Assembly (NCBI GenBank): GCA_046635845.1
Contig: JAQQXN010000003.1
Origin: UBA168 sp011055275
GTDB lineage: Archaea; Thermoproteota; Thermoprotei_A; Marsarchaeales; UBA168
DNA: 64,000 nucleotides
Direction: 5' to 3' (one strand)
Below, in pieces: positions 9,040 through 18,142 of this stretch (its first letter is position 1; every line of letters begins with the position of its first letter). The notes beneath the pieces are model-generated. The model worked only from the letters and a program-made list of their open reading frames with translations. It was not told the DNA's origin and ran no database searches. The position numbers and the translations under genes were made by a program.

Positions 9040-10185
9040 TCAGAGGCTCTTTATAAATATATCCCTAACCATGTCCTCCGTTATGGGGACTAGATCGGGT
9101 CCTGGTAGCGCCCTGTTCCTGACGACGTACTCGACCATGGATGGAACATCGTCCTTGCCAAAGCCGTGATCAGATAGGCGCTGGTCAAAGCCAACCTTCT
9201 CCTGGAATTGCCTCACCGCGCTCTCTGCGCGTTCTGCGTCATCGGAAGTTGGCTTTATGGTTGGATCGAAAAGCGAAAGCACCGCCGCCGACTTCACGGG
9301 ACTAAGCTTATGAGTGTAGTACGCGGACCTTGGGCCAAGCATGGCCAGTCCAGCACCGTGAATGACCTTGGGGTTTATGCCGCTGACCACGTGCTCGAGC
9401 GTGTGGATCACGTGCGTTCCGGCCATGTCTATGGCTACCCCCGCCACCATGGAGGCGTAAAGCAGCCAGTACCTGGGCTCCAAGCCCTTGAGGTCAGCAA
9501 GGGACCTCGGAAGCCAATCCCTTATCTTCGATACCGCCTCGCGCGAGAGCATCTCTACGTACGGTGATGAGCTAAGGCGCGTCGCAGCTTCGTAAGAATG
9601 ATAGAACGCGTCAAGTGCCGTGTAAATGGTCTGATCCTTGGGCAAAGTGATAAGGTACCTCGGATCGTCAACGCTGGCCGTTGGATAAAGGGATACCATC
9701 CCCCTCTTTTCCTTTCTTTCCGGATCGGATATCACCGAGTACCTATCGACCTCGGTCCCCGTCCCGTGCGTGAGGTTTACGGCAAAGACGGGAACGCCGG
9801 TCAAGACATGCGACCTTCCGTAGACCACGTCTGCTACGTTGTTCCCGTTGAGCCTAGCTATGGCGGCAACCTTCGCGGCATCTATAACGCTTCCTCCGCC
9901 TATGGCTATTATGGCCTGAGCGCCGTGCTCCCATGCAAGCCTCGCAAACTCAACCGTTTCTTCTATTGTGGGATTCGGCGTGAACTTATCGTAAACCTCG
10001 TAGGATATGGAGTGCGTCTCGAGGAGGCCTGTGATATCTTCCAGTGCACCTGATACCTTAGCCGCGCTCTTACTGGTAGCCAACGCAACGCTCGGAAAGC
10101 CCTTGAGGTGAGACTCGAGCTTTTTGACGGAAAGCTCTCCGAAGTACAGCCTTACCCCAGCGTAATCCATGTCGAAACTTATCAT
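9040..10185 (-). CDS. Iron-type alcohol dehydrogenase, 381 aa
   Basis: A group III (iron-containing) NAD(P)-dependent alcohol dehydrogenase. The nucleotide-binding motif is GGGSVIDAAK (about residues 95-104), and the metal ligands are present: the Asp and His in LDAFYHSYEA, the His residues in IHTLEHVVSG, and HGAGLAMLGP. ATG 10185 (MISFDMDY) is chosen because TTATAT lies 26 bases upstream. Length is normal. The real substrate could be an aldehyde, ketone or polyol; nothing nearby fixes it. Confidence 0.85.
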   Translation of the reverse strand: MISFDMDYAGVRLYFGELSVKKLESHLKGFPSVALATSKSAAKVSGALEDITGLLETHSISYEVYDKFTPNPTIEETVEFARLAWEHGAQAIIAIGGGSVIDAAKVAAIARLNGNNVADVVYGRSHVLTGVPVFAVNLTHGTGTEVDRYSVISDPERKEKRGMVSLYPTASVDDPRYLITLPKDQTIYTALDAFYHSYEAATRLSSSPYVEMLSREAVSKIRDWLPRSLADLKGLEPRYWLLYASMVAGVAIDMAGTHVIHTLEHVVSGINPKVIHGAGLAMLGPRSAYYTHKLSPVKSAAVLSLFDPTIKPTSDDAERAESAVRQFQEKVGFDQRLSDHGFGKDDVPSMVEYVVRNRALPGPDLVPITEDMVRDIFIKSL

Positions 10186-10215
10186 GGTTAAGAGCATATC
10201 TGCTCATATAAGCTT

Positions 10216-11526
10216 TCATTTTTTCTGGTGAAGAGCCATGCACAACGCGTCTAGGACTTTAATTGCCTCATCGAAATCCCGAAACAGAAGAACCACGTTC
10301 CCCTCTATGCCAACGTTCGGTTCTTCCACGTACGCGTCTGCGAGCGCTCTGGTTTCCTCGATGAACCCAGCAAGTGGACAGAAGGGATCGTGGCCCTTTG
10401 TCTCGAGGGGATGTATTCCCGCGCGTTCCAGGGCAGCTATGATGTCGTCAGAAAGCCTTACGTTCAGGGCAAGGTTCTTGCTTAACCCCAAGCGCCTGAC
10501 TTCATCAAGCACTTTAGCTACGTGCTTGGATGCGCCATAGGAGGGCCTCCCGGCGCGGATGCCCTTTTCGGCCCTCGTTATCCTGCCGTCAACCCCTGCG
10601 TATCCCTTTGGCGTCCAAAGGGCCACGTTCATCCCAACCTCAGGAATTAGCTGGGCGATGCAAGGAAGCCTAGACAGGCGCTTGATGAAAAATGAGTACG
10701 CGTTAAGGTACCTGTCATAGCTTGACGCTGGAAAGCCGTACTCTTCATAGGTGCTTCCTATTTGGGGCATGCTGAGCCGCTCGCCTCCGACTCTCCCTAA
10801 CTCCCAGAACTTCATTCCCTTTGACCTGCATTTGCTCGCGAACTCCGAGGCGTAGTCATCGCGTACTACTGCCACAACGCAACCATACGAGGGATCGCTA
10901 AGGCTTCTTACTTTCCTCAGCTCTTCCATAGCAGGTCCTTCCGTGAAGCCAAGGTCGCCGGTGACGTCGTAGATCGCCCTTTGAATTCCCCCCTCCGAAA
11001 CGTCATGAAGCGCCTTTACGTCCATGCGTACCAGTTCCTTCAAGATCGGCACGGGCGTCAACCTTCTCCAGTCAACTTCGACTTCTCCCTGCGCCGTTAA
11101 CCAATCTAGCCACGCGGATTCTAAGAAGGGCTCACCAAGGAGGTAAAGCCTATCTCCCGGAGACGGGTCCTTTGCCTTTCTTATCCTCTTTCCCCAGGCC
11201 GTGACCGCGATAAGCGGCAACTCGATTCCCTCATAAGCCCCGGTATGCCCGCCGACTACCCTGATTCCAAAACTCCTCGCTTCCGCCCGTACAGCTTCAA
11301 CAAGTTCTAATGCCTCCTCAGCCCTCCCTCCGGGCGGGAGCAGCACCTCATCAACGGCGTAAACCGGCTCCGCAAACGAGGAAAGAAGGTTGCCGATGGC
11401 GTAAGAAAGAGAAAAGAAGGGAAGGGTATCCTTCGGCAAACCTATGGCAGGCGCGGTGGAAACCACGAGATCGCCGGCCTCGCCCGAATCCAGCGGCCAA
11501 CCCTCAGGACTCGCCTTTCCAAGCAT
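10216..11526 (-). CDS. PurM/HypE-like domain fused to ThiN (thiamine-phosphate synthase-like), 436 aa
   Basis: Two parts are visible. Residues 1-260 look like an AIR-synthase-related protein (PurM/HypE/ThiL superfamily): VYAVDEVLLPPGG, IRVVGGHTGAYEGI and a C-terminal lobe with ALHDVSEGG. Residues about 270-430 match ThiN, the archaeal thiamine-phosphate synthase domain usually fused to ThiD: IPEVGMNVALWTP, YGASKHVAKVL, ALNVRLSDDI, IHPLETKGHDPF. The N-terminus lacks the glycine-rich start and G-DDAA region of active ThiL. It follows the DUF362 gene by 21 bases, probably one operon. A role in thiamine phosphate metabolism is inference. Confidence 0.7.
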   Translation of the reverse strand: MLGKASPEGWPLDSGEAGDLVVSTAPAIGLPKDTLPFFSLSYAIGNLLSSFAEPVYAVDEVLLPPGGRAEEALELVEAVRAEARSFGIRVVGGHTGAYEGIELPLIAVTAWGKRIRKAKDPSPGDRLYLLGEPFLESAWLDWLTAQGEVEVDWRRLTPVPILKELVRMDVKALHDVSEGGIQRAIYDVTGDLGFTEGPAMEELRKVRSLSDPSYGCVVAVVRDDYASEFASKCRSKGMKFWELGRVGGERLSMPQIGSTYEEYGFPASSYDRYLNAYSFFIKRLSRLPCIAQLIPEVGMNVALWTPKGYAGVDGRITRAEKGIRAGRPSYGASKHVAKVLDEVRRLGLSKNLALNVRLSDDIIAALERAGIHPLETKGHDPFCPLAGFIEETRALADAYVEEPNVGIEGNVVLLFRDFDEAIKVLDALCMALHQKK

Positions 11527-11547
11527 GAATTTCTCAAACGGGAGCTG

Positions 11548-12444
11548 TTACGCCTTTTCGTTGTTGGCTTCGTTGTTGGCCAGCTCTGCCTTCCACGAAA
11601 GCTGATCGAGGTACGAGCGGTGCGGCGTGAACTTTGTGAACGTCCTTGAGAGGGGCTCACCCACCGGCACCACTTCGCCGGCGAGACCTTTCAAGAAGTA
11701 GAGATATCCGACGTCATCGGGATTAAAGCCCATTGCCAAGGTTACCAAGCGATCCAGCGCAGCGCAGTTACATGAGGCAAACACGTAACCCCATCTCTTA
11801 GCCCTGCCAGAAACCGGCCCATCTCCTTCCATGCCTTCGATGCCGTCGACAACTCCGCAACAAGGACCCATGGCCGAAAAAAGCTTAGCTATATTGCGAT
11901 TTATGGCAAGGTAGCCCGTGTGCATGGAAGACTTGTACCCTTTCCTTATGGCTCCCATCACAAGGTTCTTCACGGTGAGCGTGACCACCACGGTATCGTG
12001 GGTCTTAGGGCGGACCGGAGATAGCTTCAGCACCGACCTGTCGAACATCACCGAGGGAACCGGGACTTCAAAGCTTTCCCCGCGCTGATCGCTCAGCTTC
12101 ACGCTTCTCGCTTCCATGGAATCAAGGTCCACGAACTCGATGCTGGGAAACTCGTTCTTGAGCTCATAGTAGCCGAAGTTCCTAAGCGCGTCCTCGAATC
12201 CACCCACCGCAGGTGACTCGGCCACAAGAACCTCTCTTGAATCAGAGAAATCGTACAGGAAGCGCAGCACACCGCGCACCGTCTCGACTGGAGTCGCGCT
12301 GAGCTTCACCCTCGTGGACACGAAGTTGGGCTTTATGAGAACTTTTCTGATTTTCCTTGGAAAGTCTTCGGCCAACAGCCTAAGCGCGGACCCAACCGCA
12401 AGCTCGTGATCTTCAGCCCTCACCACGGACACGCGAGAAGCCAT
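11548..12444 (-). CDS. DUF362 family protein, 298 aa
   Basis: Typical DUF362 features are visible: VLIKPNFVS early, VAESPAVGG, SPVRPKTHDTVVVTLTVKNLVMG in the middle, and GVVDGIEGMEGDGPVSG. These segments make up the family's conserved core; the function is unknown, though some members are joined to ferredoxin domains, which this one lacks. ATG 12444 is chosen over a longer frame because TTAAAATAC lies about 26 bases upstream and the longer frame would run into the phosphatase gene. It is followed after 21 bases by the PurM-like/ThiN fusion. Confidence 0.8.
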   Translation of the reverse strand: MASRVSVVRAEDHELAVGSALRLLAEDFPRKIRKVLIKPNFVSTRVKLSATPVETVRGVLRFLYDFSDSREVLVAESPAVGGFEDALRNFGYYELKNEFPSIEFVDLDSMEARSVKLSDQRGESFEVPVPSVMFDRSVLKLSPVRPKTHDTVVVTLTVKNLVMGAIRKGYKSSMHTGYLAINRNIAKLFSAMGPCCGVVDGIEGMEGDGPVSGRAKRWGYVFASCNCAALDRLVTLAMGFNPDDVGYLYFLKGLAGEVVPVGEPLSRTFTKFTPHRSYLDQLSWKAELANNEANNEKA

Positions 12445-12467
12445 AACGCTATCTCTCCCAGGGTATT

Positions 12468-13058
12468 TTAAGGTGTGGGAACGCAGTTCAGGCTTATGAG
12501 TTGAGGGTCTGATGCCGGACATATTTCCACCGCCGTTATGGAACCGTTAAATATCCTTATCTTCCTTACTGATGGCCCCGTTATGCCGAGGGCCAGAGAC
12601 ACAACAGACCTTATGGGTTCCAGATGGCTCACCACAACTATGGGGCCTGGCCCCCAATTCTCGCCCAGCGCCGATATCATCCTCTGCCTTATTGACATGA
12701 ACTTTTCAATGCCGTACTTGCTGGCCTCGTCGAAGTAATCCGTGTACCAATTGGGATCGGCTTTCGCAAATTCCTCGTAGTTCTTTCCTGCCAGCAAACC
12801 AAGCCTCGCTTCTCTGAGCCTCTCCTCCACCCTTACGGGAGCTCCCGTGGCGGCGGATATAAGCTCCGCCGTCTCGCGAGCACGAGTAACTGGGCTCGTT
12901 ATTATGAGGGTCGGCTTCACCTTCCTTAACCACATCCCGGCAGCCGTTGCCTGCGCCCGACCGACCTCGGTCAAGCGGTACGCGGAGTGCTCGTCGTCCG
13001 GAAACAGGCTCTGCACGTTGTTCTGCGCCTCACCGTGCCTTACCAAGTAAGCTATCAT
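12468..13058 (-). CDS. Histidine phosphatase superfamily (phosphoglycerate mutase-like), 196 aa
   Basis: The catalytic LVRHGEAQNN motif begins at residue 5, with the family's second conserved region TSPVTRARETAEL and the second catalytic His in VVSHLEPIRS. The length fits the cobC/phosphoglycerate-mutase-like branch rather than glycolytic dPGM. Substrate unknown. TATA-like ATAAAATGG (13075-13084, minus strand) stands about 26 bases before the ATG. Confidence 0.8.
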   Translation of the reverse strand: MIAYLVRHGEAQNNVQSLFPDDEHSAYRLTEVGRAQATAAGMWLRKVKPTLIITSPVTRARETAELISAATGAPVRVEERLREARLGLLAGKNYEEFAKADPNWYTDYFDEASKYGIEKFMSIRQRMISALGENWGPGPIVVVSHLEPIRSVVSLALGITGPSVRKIRIFNGSITAVEICPASDPQLISLNCVPTP

Positions 13059-13128
13059 GACTTTAACCGCTCTACCATTTTATGCTTGGTGCTTACGAAG
13101 GCGTATTAACCCCTGCAACTATCCTTTC
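13059..13128. promoter_or_regulatory. Divergent promoter region
   Basis: Two TATA-like elements: CATAAAATGG on the minus strand (13075-13084) for the phosphatase and GTATTAAC on the plus strand (about 13103-13110) for the gene starting GTG 13129. A longer plus-strand frame from ATG 13057 would overlap the phosphatase start codon and is not believed. Confidence 0.45.
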
Positions 13129-13884
13129 GTGGCAACCGAGGACCCAAAGTTCAGGCGGTTTCTGAGGCTGACTGGGCTGTCAGCCGAAAAGGCTCAGCCG
13201 GTTTACAGGGCCTACGTGCAGGCCGGAGGCGACGACGTCGATGCCCTTGCGGAGCTTATTGATAGGGTAAAGTCTTGCGATCCAGCCCTGGGCATATACC
13301 TAGCTAAGTGGGGCCCTTCAGTACTCGAGGACGAAGCCACGCTCAATGCGGTGTTTGCGGCCTACGCCTACGCAAAACAGAGGGGGATAAACACCATCGA
13401 GAAGCTTCCCACCCAGCGGAAGTGGAGCCTTTCACAACTCATGCCAGAGGCCTCACAATGGATAGCAAAGAGCGTTTCAAGCGCGCCGAGGGCAACGCTG
13501 AGCAGCACCATTTACCTTAGCCCCATGAAGCCCATATCCCTCGTGGACGCCCTTCAGAACCTTTCGCCCAAGGCCATCGACGCGCTCAGGGCTCTTGAAG
13601 AGCTTGGCCCCATTTACGAGCCGGACGTAGCCAGGGCGTTAATAAGGCTTAAGTTGGGTTTTGACTACGCGTGGAAGGAAACCCTATCTTCTCTTGACGA
13701 CGTTAACCCGGAGGGAAACTTCTCTGAGGAACTGAGAGAGCTTTACCTAAACCCATCGAGGAAATACCTCGGGAAAGACTTCTACGACTGGATCGTGGAG
13801 CTTTGCTACTCTGGACGGATAACGTACAACTCCGAGAGAAACCTCCTTTACGTGCTAACCGCCTTTCGCGACAGGTTCCTTTGA
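13129..13884 (+). CDS. Unknown helical cytosolic protein, 251 aa
   Basis: Not recognised. No signal peptide, membrane helix or known catalytic motif is visible. It is mostly helical, with a notable segment CDPALGIYLAKWGPS (about residues 50-64) and a region rich in Leu and Glu toward the end. A similar segment, CPDLGTYFAKYGNS, occurs in the unknown protein at 57201-57962. GTG 13129 is used as start because a TATA-like box lies about 25 bases upstream. The last 30 bases overlap the end of the convergent cytochrome b gene. Confidence 0.55.
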   Translation: MATEDPKFRRFLRLTGLSAEKAQPVYRAYVQAGGDDVDALAELIDRVKSCDPALGIYLAKWGPSVLEDEATLNAVFAAYAYAKQRGINTIEKLPTQRKWSLSQLMPEASQWIAKSVSSAPRATLSSTIYLSPMKPISLVDALQNLSPKAIDALRALEELGPIYEPDVARALIRLKLGFDYAWKETLSSLDDVNPEGNFSEELRELYLNPSRKYLGKDFYDWIVELCYSGRITYNSERNLLYVLTAFRDRFL

Positions 13885-15381
13885 TCTCGGTCTCATCTCT
13901 GGGATCGTGAACCTGTTCCAGAAGAGCTTGTACAGGTGAAGCGCGTCCGGTAAGTCCCTGAGACCTGGGATCCACGGCAACAGGATCAGAATCAAGAAGA
14001 GCGCCGTTACTATGAGTTCGTTGTACAAAGAATGCCAGCCGGGCACGCCGTCTCCCCATGCCTCTAGAACATCATAGGGGGCCATCCAGTAAGCCCCGAT
14101 TTGCCAAGGCTCGACGTTGTACTTGATCATCCCCATGTACTTCTCGTTTATCTTGTACTGTATCCCTTCCACATTGTGTATGAGCCCCATGTCCGTTAAC
14201 AGCCTTATCTCGTAAGTCTGATCGAGACTACTGTGATCGTAGGTCTCCGACGTCAGGATTCCGCCGTAAATCCCGTCCATGGCCAGCTTCGTGAGATCTG
14301 CTGCTACGCTCTCCATGGGGTTTGATGAGTTGATCGCTTCATCAATGGAACCGTTATTGGCAAAGTACGAATAAGCCGCGTTTATCTGATCGACCCGTTC
14401 AGGGGCAGGCTCGCTTAAAAACCTCGAGAGCTCGTTGGTGGCTCCAGTCAAGTTGACGTACCTTTCGTAAGGCCCAACGACGTAAACCCAAGTGGTATTA
14501 ACGTAGGTCATGGGATCTGAAGAATCAGAGTAGGGGTTGACGAAACCTATGGGACTCAGCTTCATGTATGTTGCCGTCCCCGAGGTGCGATTGTACTCGA
14601 GTATCAAGGTCGAGGCGAACAGATCGGGATAGTGCTGAGACGCCCAAGTGGTATTGAGCGCGGGGACGAAGGGATTAGCCCAAAGCGGGCCCAGGCCCAC
14701 TCCCAACGCCACCGCAATGACCAAGATCGCCCCTGTCCTGACGAACATCTTCTTGTGATCCGCTTTCACCATGGAGTACTTGACGTCATTCCTATGAGGG
14801 AGGCTAATGCCTCTTTTCTCAACCAAGAGAAAGTGGACACCCAGCAGCAATACTAGCAACGCGGGCACCACCATCACGTGCCAACCGAGGACGGCGCCGA
14901 AATTCTCTGGGTTTATCCAGTAGCCAAGCAAGAGGGAGTTCCAGAAACCAGCAGCGCTTTTGTCGTTGTACTGAGCAACGACCGTGTTGTTAAGCCCCAC
15001 GCCAAAGGCATAAGTTATAAGCGCAAGGACAAGCATGAGGGCGCCCACGACCCACGTGTCCTTCCTTTTCTTGAAAGCGGATGTCGAAAAGTTAACGAGC
15101 ACGTGAAGGAAGAGGAGAGTTATGAGCAGCTCCGCTGCCCAAAAGTGGATTTGGCTAACGTACATGCCGACCGTGGTGTAATTCCACCAATAGGGGCCGA
15201 ATAGGAGCATTATCCCTCCCGTAAGGCCCAACAGCAAGCCGAGCGCTATTATGTAGAAGCCAAGCTGAAACCAGAAGCTGTTTCCGTAAGACGGGACGTT
15301 CTCAATGTAAAGCGATCTCGCAAAGGACGAAAGCTCCGAAACCAAGCCCTTCCAAAAAGGGCGCGACTCATCGCTTGCCAA
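13855..15381 (-). CDS. Cytochrome b (b6-type N-terminal domain) with large extracytoplasmic insert, 508 aa
   Basis: A diheme membrane cytochrome. The four-helix N-terminal domain is clear, with heme-ligand His pairs spaced 14 residues apart in helix B (IHFWAAEL...FLH) and 15 apart in helix D (WHVMVVP...GVH), the b6-like spacing. A fifth helix follows, then about 200 mostly hydrophilic residues with N-x-S/T sequons, likely outside the cell, and one more C-terminal helix. I do not see the PEWY motif of a normal quinol-oxidation site. No Rieske protein or oxidase subunit lies nearby. The start is TTG 15381; a TATA-like box lies about 29 bases upstream. Confidence 0.85.
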   Translation of the reverse strand: MASDESRPFWKGLVSELSSFARSLYIENVPSYGNSFWFQLGFYIIALGLLLGLTGGIMLLFGPYWWNYTTVGMYVSQIHFWAAELLITLLFLHVLVNFSTSAFKKRKDTWVVGALMLVLALITYAFGVGLNNTVVAQYNDKSAAGFWNSLLLGYWINPENFGAVLGWHVMVVPALLVLLLGVHFLLVEKRGISLPHRNDVKYSMVKADHKKMFVRTGAILVIAVALGVGLGPLWANPFVPALNTTWASQHYPDLFASTLILEYNRTSGTATYMKLSPIGFVNPYSDSSDPMTYVNTTWVYVVGPYERYVNLTGATNELSRFLSEPAPERVDQINAAYSYFANNGSIDEAINSSNPMESVAADLTKLAMDGIYGGILTSETYDHSSLDQTYEIRLLTDMGLIHNVEGIQYKINEKYMGMIKYNVEPWQIGAYWMAPYDVLEAWGDGVPGWHSLYNELIVTALFLILILLPWIPGLRDLPDALHLYKLFWNRFTIPEMRPRSKEPVAKGG

Positions 15382-15608
15382 TATGAAAAGCTATATGACC
15401 ACCGCTTTAAAACCTATCGGCAGACTCACTTCGTTAAATAATTCGCTTGAAATTTTATTAAGTGCAATTATTTCGTGAACAAAAAATCAAGGAAATTTAA
15501 GATGTTATAAAAATCGGATTTATCAGAAAATCAATGGCTAAATCCATGGGCGGTTTTCGCATATTCAACTGTGCGAAAAGGCTCACCTTCAATTAAAACC
15601 GCGGTCAA

Positions 15609-16292
15609 TCAGGCCAAGTCCGCAGGAAACTTATCCAAGACGTCGCGGTGCCTTTCGTAGTATTCCTGCTGCCACTCCTTGAACTTCCTCCTCTTCTCCT
15701 CTTCGTGCTTCTGCCTTTCCTTCTCGTAATCTTCTCTGACCTTCTTCCACTTCTCGGCATCATATCCGTAGGGAGGCCTATCCCTGATCTTAGGAGGGTT
15801 AAACGCATAGGAGTAAAACTCGCGGTAGTAATCGTAATCGTGCTCCTCGACACTGAGTGGCTCTATCCCTTCCGCGTGAAGCTTTGCGACTATGGCATCG
15901 AGATCGGTCTTGGGCCTCAGGTTCTTGGCGCCTTTGGGGTTATATATGACGGTTATCTTTCCCGTTACGTAGTTCACGCTGGCCTTTATTATGGCATCAT
16001 CGGTCATGAGCTTGTACTGGAGCATGGCCGCCCTTCCCTGATCTCCCAGATCCGCCCTCTTCACGGCTACAACTGCCTCTCTAACGATCCTGTATGGTAC
16101 GTGATACTTCTTGCCAAGCTCCTCAATCAGCTCATCCTCGTAGGAAGCTCCGGCCTCAGAAAAGGAAAGGGTCTCCTTGTGCTTTCCGATGGCGCGCGCG
16201 TTTATCCTAATTCCCACCTTTGACGTCTCTTCCACGCCCTCGCCGGTCGCATCCGCCTGCTTCTTCTTCTCCGAGTCCTGGACTTCTGACAC
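15609..16292 (-). CDS. Tes-linked protein with degenerate HMA-like fold, 227 aa
   Basis: Begins at GTG 16292, only 6 bases after the tes stop, with a GAGGTGA ribosome binding site overlapping that stop, so it is translated from the tes message. The middle (about residues 85-150) resembles a heavy-metal-associated ferredoxin-like fold: IIKASVNYVTGKITVIYNP and DLDAIVAKLHAEGIEP. The CxxC metal site of that fold is absent. Residues about 165-227 are a highly charged helix (KEREKHEEEKRRKFKEW type), likely a coiled coil. No membrane helix is seen. A role as scaffold or partner of the lipid synthase is inference from linkage. Confidence 0.6.
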   Translation of the reverse strand: MSEVQDSEKKKQADATGEGVEETSKVGIRINARAIGKHKETLSFSEAGASYEDELIEELGKKYHVPYRIVREAVVAVKRADLGDQGRAAMLQYKLMTDDAIIKASVNYVTGKITVIYNPKGAKNLRPKTDLDAIVAKLHAEGIEPLSVEEHDYDYYREFYSYAFNPPKIRDRPPYGYDAEKWKKVREDYEKERQKHEEEKRRKFKEWQQEYYERHRDVLDKFPADLA

Positions 16293-16298
16293 GTTCGG

Positions 16299-18086
16299 TC
16301 ACCTCTTCACCCTTACCCCGAACTTCTCGCTGTTGGCCGTCGAGTCTACCACCGACGGAAGCTCCGGCCTCGCGAACGGCACTGGCTTTCCTCCGTTAAC
16401 CGGAAGCGCGAAGTAGTCCACTATACCTCCATATACCTTCCTGTACAGCTCGCTTTCCTGGAGCTTCTTTACGTCCCTCTTGTACTTATCAGCGTCGTAA
16501 CTCCAGTTCGGGTGCTGCTTCTTCCAAACATCTGCCGGTATGCTGTACTGCCTCTGTATCTTGTCCCTGTATATCTCCGGGAAGACGTTGAAAGTGCAGA
16601 ACGGAAGCACCTCGCCATCTGGCATCGCGTAATGTATGTCGCATCTCTCCACCCTGGCTATGTCGTAGTTGTACTCGTCTTGGAAGTGCATGCTGCCCAA
16701 GAAAAGGGTCCTGTGATGAATAGCGCCGAGAGAGTTGAAGTCCTTGTTCACAAGGAAGTTCGTCAGAAGCTTTAAGAAGTTAACGGACTTCGGCTGCTTC
16801 TTCTCGTCTATGAACTTCCTCACGCCAAGCAAGACCTTGGCGGCCTTGATCTTCTTGCTGATGCGGTTGTCGTCCTTTATCTCCTCATATTCCTCTTTGA
16901 GGTACTCGTTAAGGCCCAAAACGTCAATGAACTCGGGTATCGGTATTATCCTCTTGTCGTCGTCAAGTATGACGTAGGTCCCCATGCCGCACGCGAAGTG
17001 GATCGACATGTCGTACATGTAGCGGCCCGTGGCCGCCTCAAGGAACTTATCAAAAGCCCCGGTGTACGGAACGCTATACCAGTCGTCCTTGTTTATGACA
17101 CCATGCGTCTGCTCTTCCAGCTCCTTTATCATGCCGGGGATCGTGATCCTCATGCTCTCCCTCGCCTTATCGGGCATCCTTCCGACCAACGAAACGGGCT
17201 GGAAGTTCACAGCCCTCACCACGTCAAGGTGGTTAAGGGCGAAGTTCACCATGGCGCCCAGCTCTTGGTCATTTATACCCCTTATGACGGTCGGCACGAA
17301 AACTATCCCCAGCTCGGCCTTCCTGGCCGCGTCCAAAATGAAGGGTATCTCCCAGTGGTTCTTGGGGTTGGCCCTCATGCTTACCCCGTCAAAGCTGAGG
17401 TAGAGCGTGTTGACGCCCGCGTACCTCAACCTCACGGCGAGGTCGGGATTCAGACCAAGGTTTATACCTGTTGTGTTCAGCTGTACCTGCTCAAAACCGG
17501 CTTCCCTGGCGGCCTTCACTATCTCGACTATCTGTGGGTGCATGGTGGGCTCGCCGCCAGTGAGCTGTATGGCGTTGGGAGGAATAGGGCGCTGCGCCCT
17601 CAGGTTCGCGAAGAGCTTCTTAAACTCGTCTAGGGTCGGCTCGTAAATGGGCTCTCCCTCCTTGGCGTAGAAGAAGCAATACCAGCAATTCAAGTGGCAC
17701 CTGTTTGTGATGACCACGTTTGCAAGGGCGGTATGCGACAGGTGCCTCTGGCACAGCCCGCAGTCGAAGGGGCAGTTCGCCCCCAGCGTGTCCGGAATGT
17801 AGTTGGGGTTCTCCAGTCCCCTTCCGTTGTACTGCAACTTGCTCATCTTGTCGTAAAGATAGTAGTCCTCCCAGTACTTCTCGATAAATAGGCCATGTTC
17901 AGGGCACTCCTTCCTTATCATCACGTAATCTCCGTCCCTGTAAATCACGCCGTCTATTATCCGCTTGCACACGGGGCATACCGTCTTCGTCCTTCCAAGC
18001 ACAGGCATTTTCTCGAGCTCCTCTTTGTTCCTGTGATAAACCTCAAGGGAGGGCTCGCTTGGCCTTTCAGAACTAACTGTTTGCAT
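16299..18086 (-). CDS. tes: Tetraether lipid synthase-like radical SAM enzyme, 595 aa
   Basis: Tes joins two archaeol-type phospholipid tails by C-C bonds to make membrane-spanning tetraether lipids. The radical SAM motif CHLNCWYC (Cys130, 134, 137) is preceded by two further Cys clusters seen in the Tes family, CPVCKR with CPEHG and CPFDCGLC. The LTGGEPTMHP strand-2 motif follows. The C-terminal block CDIHYAMPDGEVLPFCTFN is also typical of the family. ATG 18086 is chosen, not the upstream TTG, because CTAAAATA lies 25 bases before it. It is first in an operon with the small protein at 15609. A related Tes-family radical SAM role is the main alternative. Confidence 0.8.
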   Translation of the reverse strand: MQTVSSERPSEPSLEVYHRNKEELEKMPVLGRTKTVCPVCKRIIDGVIYRDGDYVMIRKECPEHGLFIEKYWEDYYLYDKMSKLQYNGRGLENPNYIPDTLGANCPFDCGLCQRHLSHTALANVVITNRCHLNCWYCFFYAKEGEPIYEPTLDEFKKLFANLRAQRPIPPNAIQLTGGEPTMHPQIVEIVKAAREAGFEQVQLNTTGINLGLNPDLAVRLRYAGVNTLYLSFDGVSMRANPKNHWEIPFILDAARKAELGIVFVPTVIRGINDQELGAMVNFALNHLDVVRAVNFQPVSLVGRMPDKARESMRITIPGMIKELEEQTHGVINKDDWYSVPYTGAFDKFLEAATGRYMYDMSIHFACGMGTYVILDDDKRIIPIPEFIDVLGLNEYLKEEYEEIKDDNRISKKIKAAKVLLGVRKFIDEKKQPKSVNFLKLLTNFLVNKDFNSLGAIHHRTLFLGSMHFQDEYNYDIARVERCDIHYAMPDGEVLPFCTFNVFPEIYRDKIQRQYSIPADVWKKQHPNWSYDADKYKRDVKKLQESELYRKVYGGIVDYFALPVNGGKPVPFARPELPSVVDSTANSEKFGVRVKR

Positions 18087-18142
18087 AAGCTTCTCATGCC
18101 TGCTTATTTTAGGGTATTTGCCCAATAACCTTCTTATTTGTG

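Noticed and set aside
13057..13128. ATG 13057 as the start of the plus-strand unknown gene
   Set aside because: It would overlap the divergent phosphatase start codon and leave no promoter; GTG 13129 fits better.
15648..16223. Plus-strand frame of 191 codons
   Set aside because: It is the antisense shadow of the charged coiled-coil gene; its leucine- and valine-rich content arises from complementing Lys/Glu codons.
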